The notes below the pieces were generated by a model that made no database searches, was not told where the DNA came from, and was given only the letters and a program-made list of their open reading frames with translations. Shown piece after piece: positions 6,259-9,825 of a stretch of DNA of 9,825 nucleotides (positions are counted from its first letter, which is position 1; each line of letters opens with the position of its first letter). Source of the DNA: Clostridia bacterium (lineage in GTDB: Bacteria; Bacillota; Peptococcia; DRI-13; DTU073); NCBI GenBank assembly GCA_028709105.1, contig JAQVYD010000042.1, forward strand, positions 1 to 9,825, written 5' to 3'. Made by a program: the position numbers and the translations under genes.

Positions 6259-9200
6259 TTAGTAATCGCGAGGACTGCCTCTTTTAGATTCGCTAATTTA
6301 TAGCTGGCCTCTTGTTGGCTAGCAGCAACAACAGAAAAGTAAAATTTAGCTTTTGGTTCAGTACCCGAAGGACGGAAACAAAACCAAGAATCGTCATTAA
6401 AGCGATAGTAAAGAACTTTAGAACAGGGGAGGGTAAGTGGTTGTTCCTGTCCTGTTAATAAATCACACGACTTACTTTGCTGATAATTCCTTTTTTCTAC
6501 TGCTTGAAGACCAGGTACTGTTGGTGGTTGTTGTTCAAGAGCAGACATAATTCGGGTTACGGTTTCCTCATCCTGTAATTCTATGGAAACTAGGTCTTCT
6601 TGAAAGTAACCATGACGTTGGAAAAGTTTCTCCAAAACTTGCAAAAGATCAAGATATCGTTCTTGGTAATATGCAGCCATTTCTGCTAAAAGTAGAGCCG
6701 CAATATTGGCGTCTTTATCACGCACAAAAGTATTTACAAGATAACCGTAACTTTCTTCGTAGCCAAAAAGGAATTGAAGAGAGCCTAAAGTCTCAAATTC
6801 TTTAATCTTTTCACCGATATACTTGAAGCCGGTTAGGGTTTCGATAGTATCAACACCATAACTTTCAGCAATTTTTTTCCCTAAATCGCCCGTTACGATT
6901 GTTTTGATAAGTACACCATTAGCAGGTAGTTTCTCTTTCGCCTTAAGACGGCTTAAAAGATATGCTAACAGGAGAGCTCCAATTTGGTTACCAGTAAGAA
7001 AGTGGTAACTATCTTTTTTATCTTTGACAGCACAGCCTAAACGGTCACAATCAGGGTCACTAGCAATAACCAGATCGGCTCCTTTTTGTTTAGCTAGTTT
7101 TAAAGCTAGGGCAAAAGAAGCTTGATCTTCAGGATTTGGTACTTTAACTGTAGGGAATTTAGGATCGGCTGTCATTTGTTCGTTTACTAAAGATAAATCA
7201 ACAAATCCAGTCTGCTTTAAAAGAGTAGGGATAAAACAAAATCCTGTACCGTGTAATGGGGTAAAAACAACTTTAATTTTTTGTTGTGGCTTGCTCTGAG
7301 CAAGAGAAGTCACCTTTTCTAAATAATGTTGATCAACTTCAGAACTGAGCACTGTTAATAAGCCTTTCGTTTCGGCTTCTTGACGACTCATCGTGCGCAC
7401 ATCTTTAAAAATATCTACCTGACTAATAAATTGTGTCAAATCATCAACTAGTGGAGAGACAGCTTGACCACCATCAGGACCGTAAACTTTATAACCATTA
7501 TATTGAGGCGGATTATGACTAGCTGTAATGACTATCCCAGCAGCACATTTTAATTCTCTAATCGTAAAGGATAATTGCGGTGTAGGTCGAGGACCGGAGA
7601 AGATTAAAGCTTGAATACCATTAGCGGCAAGAACCAAGGCCGCTTCTTCCGTAAATTCCCGAGAATAAAGACGAGTATCATGGGCAATCGCCACTTTAAG
7701 TTGTGCAGAAGGAGGAGCTTGTTTATTTAAGTAATCGGCTAGCCCTTGCGTGGCTTTACGTACTACATAAGTATTGATCCGATTTAATCCAGCGCCGATT
7801 ATTCCTCTTAAACCTCCTGTACCAAAGGATAGTTCAGAGCCAAAACGTTCTTTAATTGCCGCTGGATTTGCTTTTATTTTCAGTAGTTCTTGTTTACTTT
7901 CGGAGTCTACAATTTCAGACTGTAACCAGTCCTTATAGATCTGCAAAGGAGCGTTAGGTTTTAATTCGCTTCTTCCGTAATCATCTTCATAACGAATGAT
8001 ATCATCTTCGCCAAAATAATCGCCTTTTTGGATTTCGATAATTTCCAGAAGTTTAGGTCCGCGGTTTTTTAAACGATGACGTGCCTTAACAGGGATAAAG
8101 ATAGATTCACCTTCTTGTAATAATTTTTCTTTTGTATCAATAGTTACTAAAGCCTCACCCGTTAAAACAAACCAATGTTCAGAACGATGGTTATGACTTT
8201 GTAAACTAAGGCGTTTACCGGGATTGACCACAATTCTTTTTAACTTATAATGTTCTTTATCTTCTAGTATGGTAAAGCTGCCCCAAGGCCGATATTCGGT
8301 AGTATGTACCGTACATTCTGAGGCATTATTTTCTTTCAGCAGATCTACTAATGTTTTAACTTGCTGAGATTGCTCACGCGAACAGACTAGTAAAGCATCC
8401 GGAGTATCTACGACAACTAAATCCTTTACGCCAATAGTACCTAAGAGGCGAGAGGGAGAGTAGAGCAGGCTGTTCTGGGTATCTATACTGATCACACGAC
8501 CATGACGATAGTTACCTTCCTCATCTTGAGGAGAAATTTTATAAAGAGCTTCCCAACTGCCCACATCACTCCACGTAATCGTAGTTGGAATCACCGCTAC
8601 ATTTGTTGCTTTCTCCATAATGCCATAGTCAATAGAGATATTCTCTTGCTGATTATAAATCTCAGCGAGATTACTGAAATGATGATAATCAACGTTTTCT
8701 AAAGCAGCAGCAAGACTAGGTAAATAGTCTTGATATGCTTTTATTAAGGCGTCTGTCCTAAAAACAAACATCCCGCTATTCCAAAGAAAACGTGGTTCTT
8801 GAAGGTATTTTTTAGCTAAAGCTGGTCCAGGTTTTTCTACAAATTTTTCTACTGCATAAACTCCTTCATTTAATTGTTTACCACGACAAATGTAGCCATA
8901 ACCTGTTTCCGGATAAGTAGGCTGAATACCAAAAGTGACAAGACCATAATTAGCGGCAGCTTGTCGAGCGTGGGTAAGTAAAGCGGTAAACTCCTCTTGC
9001 GGTGAAATTAAATGATCAGAAGGAAGTACTGCCATAATCTCCGATGGTCCAGCATTTTTATAAATATATGAGGCAGCCAGACCAATAGCCGGTGCAGTAT
9101 TTAAAGCCAACGGTTCTTTAATTAAAAGGGCTTCATTAACCCCAATTTCTTCAAGCTGACGTTTAATATCATTTTCCTGATCTTGATGGGTCACAATAAT

Positions 9201-9359
9201 AATCTGGTTAGTAGGAATGAGTGTAGAGACACGCTTAATTGTTTGCTGAAACAGACTTTTTTTATTGTCACCAATGTTAATTAATTGCTTAGGAAAGAGT
9301 TCACGACTCAAAGGCCAGAGACGCGTACCGCTTCCCCCGGCGATGATTACTGCCCACAT
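6252..9359 (-). CDS. Trifunctional GDP-mannose synthesis protein: mannose-1-P guanylyltransferase / mannose-6-P isomerase / phosphohexomutase
   Basis: One 1035-residue chain holds three enzymes. Residues 1-345 are a sugar-nucleotide transferase of the ManC/AlgA type: GGSGTRLWPLSR (8-19), FPKQ (22-25), PSDH (113-116), EKFVEKP (171-177) and SDVGSW (264-269). Residues 350-462 are a type II isomerase cupin: PGKRLSLQSHNHRSEHW (380-396) with metal ligands expected among Q387, H389, H391, E394 and H428, ending GDYFGEDDIIRYEDDYGR. Residues 465-1035 are a PgcA-type phosphoglucomutase/phosphomannomutase: SFGTGGLRG (511-519), active serine S614 in TASHN, metal-binding DPDCDR (768-773), sugar-binding GYEES (866-870) and phosphate-binding RPSGTEP (996-1002). 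Together these could turn fructose-6-P into GDP-mannose. All three sets look intact, with no frameshift. GGAGGTG 8 bases before ATG supports the start. ManC/AlgA two-part fusions are common; the added mutase is not. Mutase specificity (mannose or glucose) is unproven. Confidence 0.92.
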   Translation of the reverse strand: MWAVIIAGGSGTRLWPLSRELFPKQLINIGDNKKSLFQQTIKRVSTLIPTNQIIIVTHQDQENDIKRQLEEIGVNEALLIKEPLALNTAPAIGLAASYIYKNAGPSEIMAVLPSDHLISPQEEFTALLTHARQAAANYGLVTFGIQPTYPETGYGYICRGKQLNEGVYAVEKFVEKPGPALAKKYLQEPRFLWNSGMFVFRTDALIKAYQDYLPSLAAALENVDYHHFSNLAEIYNQQENISIDYGIMEKATNVAVIPTTITWSDVGSWEALYKISPQDEEGNYRHGRVISIDTQNSLLYSPSRLLGTIGVKDLVVVDTPDALLVCSREQSQQVKTLVDLLKENNASECTVHTTEYRPWGSFTILEDKEHYKLKRIVVNPGKRLSLQSHNHRSEHWFVLTGEALVTIDTKEKLLQEGESIFIPVKARHRLKNRGPKLLEIIEIQKGDYFGEDDIIRYEDDYGRSELKPNAPLQIYKDWLQSEIVDSESKQELLKIKANPAAIKERFGSELSFGTGGLRGIIGAGLNRINTYVVRKATQGLADYLNKQAPPSAQLKVAIAHDTRLYSREFTEEAALVLAANGIQALIFSGPRPTPQLSFTIRELKCAAGIVITASHNPPQYNGYKVYGPDGGQAVSPLVDDLTQFISQVDIFKDVRTMSRQEAETKGLLTVLSSEVDQHYLEKVTSLAQSKPQQKIKVVFTPLHGTGFCFIPTLLKQTGFVDLSLVNEQMTADPKFPTVKVPNPEDQASFALALKLAKQKGADLVIASDPDCDRLGCAVKDKKDSYHFLTGNQIGALLLAYLLSRLKAKEKLPANGVLIKTIVTGDLGKKIAESYGVDTIETLTGFKYIGEKIKEFETLGSLQFLFGYEESYGYLVNTFVRDKDANIAALLLAEMAAYYQERYLDLLQVLEKLFQRHGYFQEDLVSIELQDEETVTRIMSALEQQPPTVPGLQAVEKRNYQQSKSCDLLTGQEQPLTLPCSKVLYYRFNDDSWFCFRPSGTEPKAKFYFSVVAASQQEASYKLANLKEAVLAITKT

Positions 9360-9397
9360 AAAAATTACACCTCCATAGTATTTATTTGCAGTATTTT

Positions 9398-9825
9398 TTA
9401 ACCAGCACTGTTTTGGTTATGATTTTTTGAAAGGGTCTGCATACTCTTTAGCTGATATATTTGGTGTAAAGCTAATAAATAAGAAACAGTTGATTCTCCA
9501 CCTTGGTTTTGATTGACACATCCGGGACGAATTCCATCATAACAGCCACCGGTTGTAGGATTATAAATAACTTCGTGAAGGTCATTTTTACCTAAAAACC
9601 AATGAAACGCCCAATACATGTAATCTTGCCAAGCTGATTTTTTACTCACTAGAGAGGCCTGATAACAAGCATCTACCAAACCTGCTGCTTCCAACGGCTG
9701 TTGGTCAAAACTTGCTTTTTTACCACCTCGTTGATACCAGCCATTGTTACCAATAATAGAAAGATGTCCTTCGTCAGGATCTGTTTGAATATTAATCAGC
9801 CACTGTAAAGACTGAAGACCGCTAG
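9398..9825 (-). CDS. C-terminal end of an alpha/alpha-toroid carbohydrate-active protein, probably glycosyltransferase-linked (partial)
   Basis: The frame runs in from the right edge without a stop and ends at TAA (9400-9398), giving about 142 visible residues. Visible motifs are IGNNGWYQRGG, FDQQPLEAAGLVDACY, FHWFLGKNDL, TTGGCYDGI, and NQNQGGESTVSYLLAL near the end. This FDQQP / WFLGxND / GGCxDG / NxNQGxEST series is familiar from the helical-barrel C-terminal region of proteins in bacteria encoded with, or fused to, group 1 glycosyltransferases; the recognition is from memory. An in-frame TTG at 9694 is internal, not the start, since the same homology continues upstream. It lies 38 bases before the GDP-mannose fusion gene with no terminator between, so they probably share a transcript. 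A GDP-mannose-dependent role is an inference from this pairing. Confidence 0.65.
   Translation of the reverse strand, partial: SGLQSLQWLINIQTDPDEGHLSIIGNNGWYQRGGKKASFDQQPLEAAGLVDACYQASLVSKKSAWQDYMYWAFHWFLGKNDLHEVIYNPTTGGCYDGIRPGCVNQNQGGESTVSYLLALHQIYQLKSMQTLSKNHNQNSAG

Noticed and set aside
8502..8702. Plus-strand 66-codon frame opposite the guanylyltransferase domain; similar antisense frames at 653-877, 1699-1905 and 4416-4631
   Set aside because: All are antisense to strongly supported genes and lack ribosome sites or family features.
9398..9694. Treating the right-edge minus-strand frame as a complete 98-residue gene starting at 9694
   Set aside because: The start would be TTG with no ribosome site, and the same frame continues upstream to the window edge with residues that fit the same domain (GNNGWYQRGG, FDQQP). 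It is a partial gene.

Overview
The window is AT-rich and densely packed. Genes are short-spaced, often overlap, and carry strong AAAGGAGG-type ribosome binding sites. With the order lysA (tail), cca, M50 protease, trpS, scpA, scpB, this points to a low-GC Firmicute, most likely an anaerobic, probably spore-forming clostridium of the Peptococcaceae/Desulfitobacterium-like group. The placement is inferred from gene order and protein style, not from a database search. No rRNA, tRNA, insertion sequence, phage gene or CRISPR array was seen.

Left half, plus strand (1-4507): a housekeeping run. It holds the last 33 codons of a probable diaminopimelate decarboxylase, a 65-residue two-helix membrane protein, a class II CCA-adding enzyme, a minimal site-2 protease of the YwhC type, tryptophanyl-tRNA synthetase, and the condensin partners ScpA and ScpB. 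From cca onward the genes overlap or are under 20 bases apart, so they look like one transcript, possibly started from an extended -10 promoter in front of cca. The TrpRS carries four cysteines in a C-x20-C-x6-C-x2-C pattern, close to the [4Fe-4S] motif of the Thermotoga enzyme.

Middle, minus strand (6132-4510): a two-gene unit. The first gene encodes a duplicated DUF2935 helical-bundle protein (a family that includes a putative spore-coat protein) with an unusual proline-rich C-terminal tail. The second encodes a ferritin-like diiron protein with a complete duplicated ligand set. The upstream sequence contains an element that can be read either as sigma-A or as a sporulation sigma-K/E-like promoter. 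The unit converges on scpB with only 2 bases between stop codons.

Right half, minus strand (9825-6252): a sugar-nucleotide region. A 1035-residue protein fuses mannose-1-phosphate guanylyltransferase, a cupin mannose-6-phosphate isomerase and a PgcA-type phosphohexomutase, so the whole route fructose-6-P to mannose-6-P to mannose-1-P to GDP-mannose could sit on one chain. Upstream is the C-terminal end of a probable alpha/alpha-toroid carbohydrate-active protein, which runs off the window and may be part of a GDP-mannose-using glycosyltransferase system. Two stem-loops with T-tracts close this unit.

The most noteworthy items are the trifunctional GDP-mannose fusion, the probable Fe-S TrpRS and the DUF2935/ferritin-like pair. 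No wholly new system (for example a defence island) is visible.
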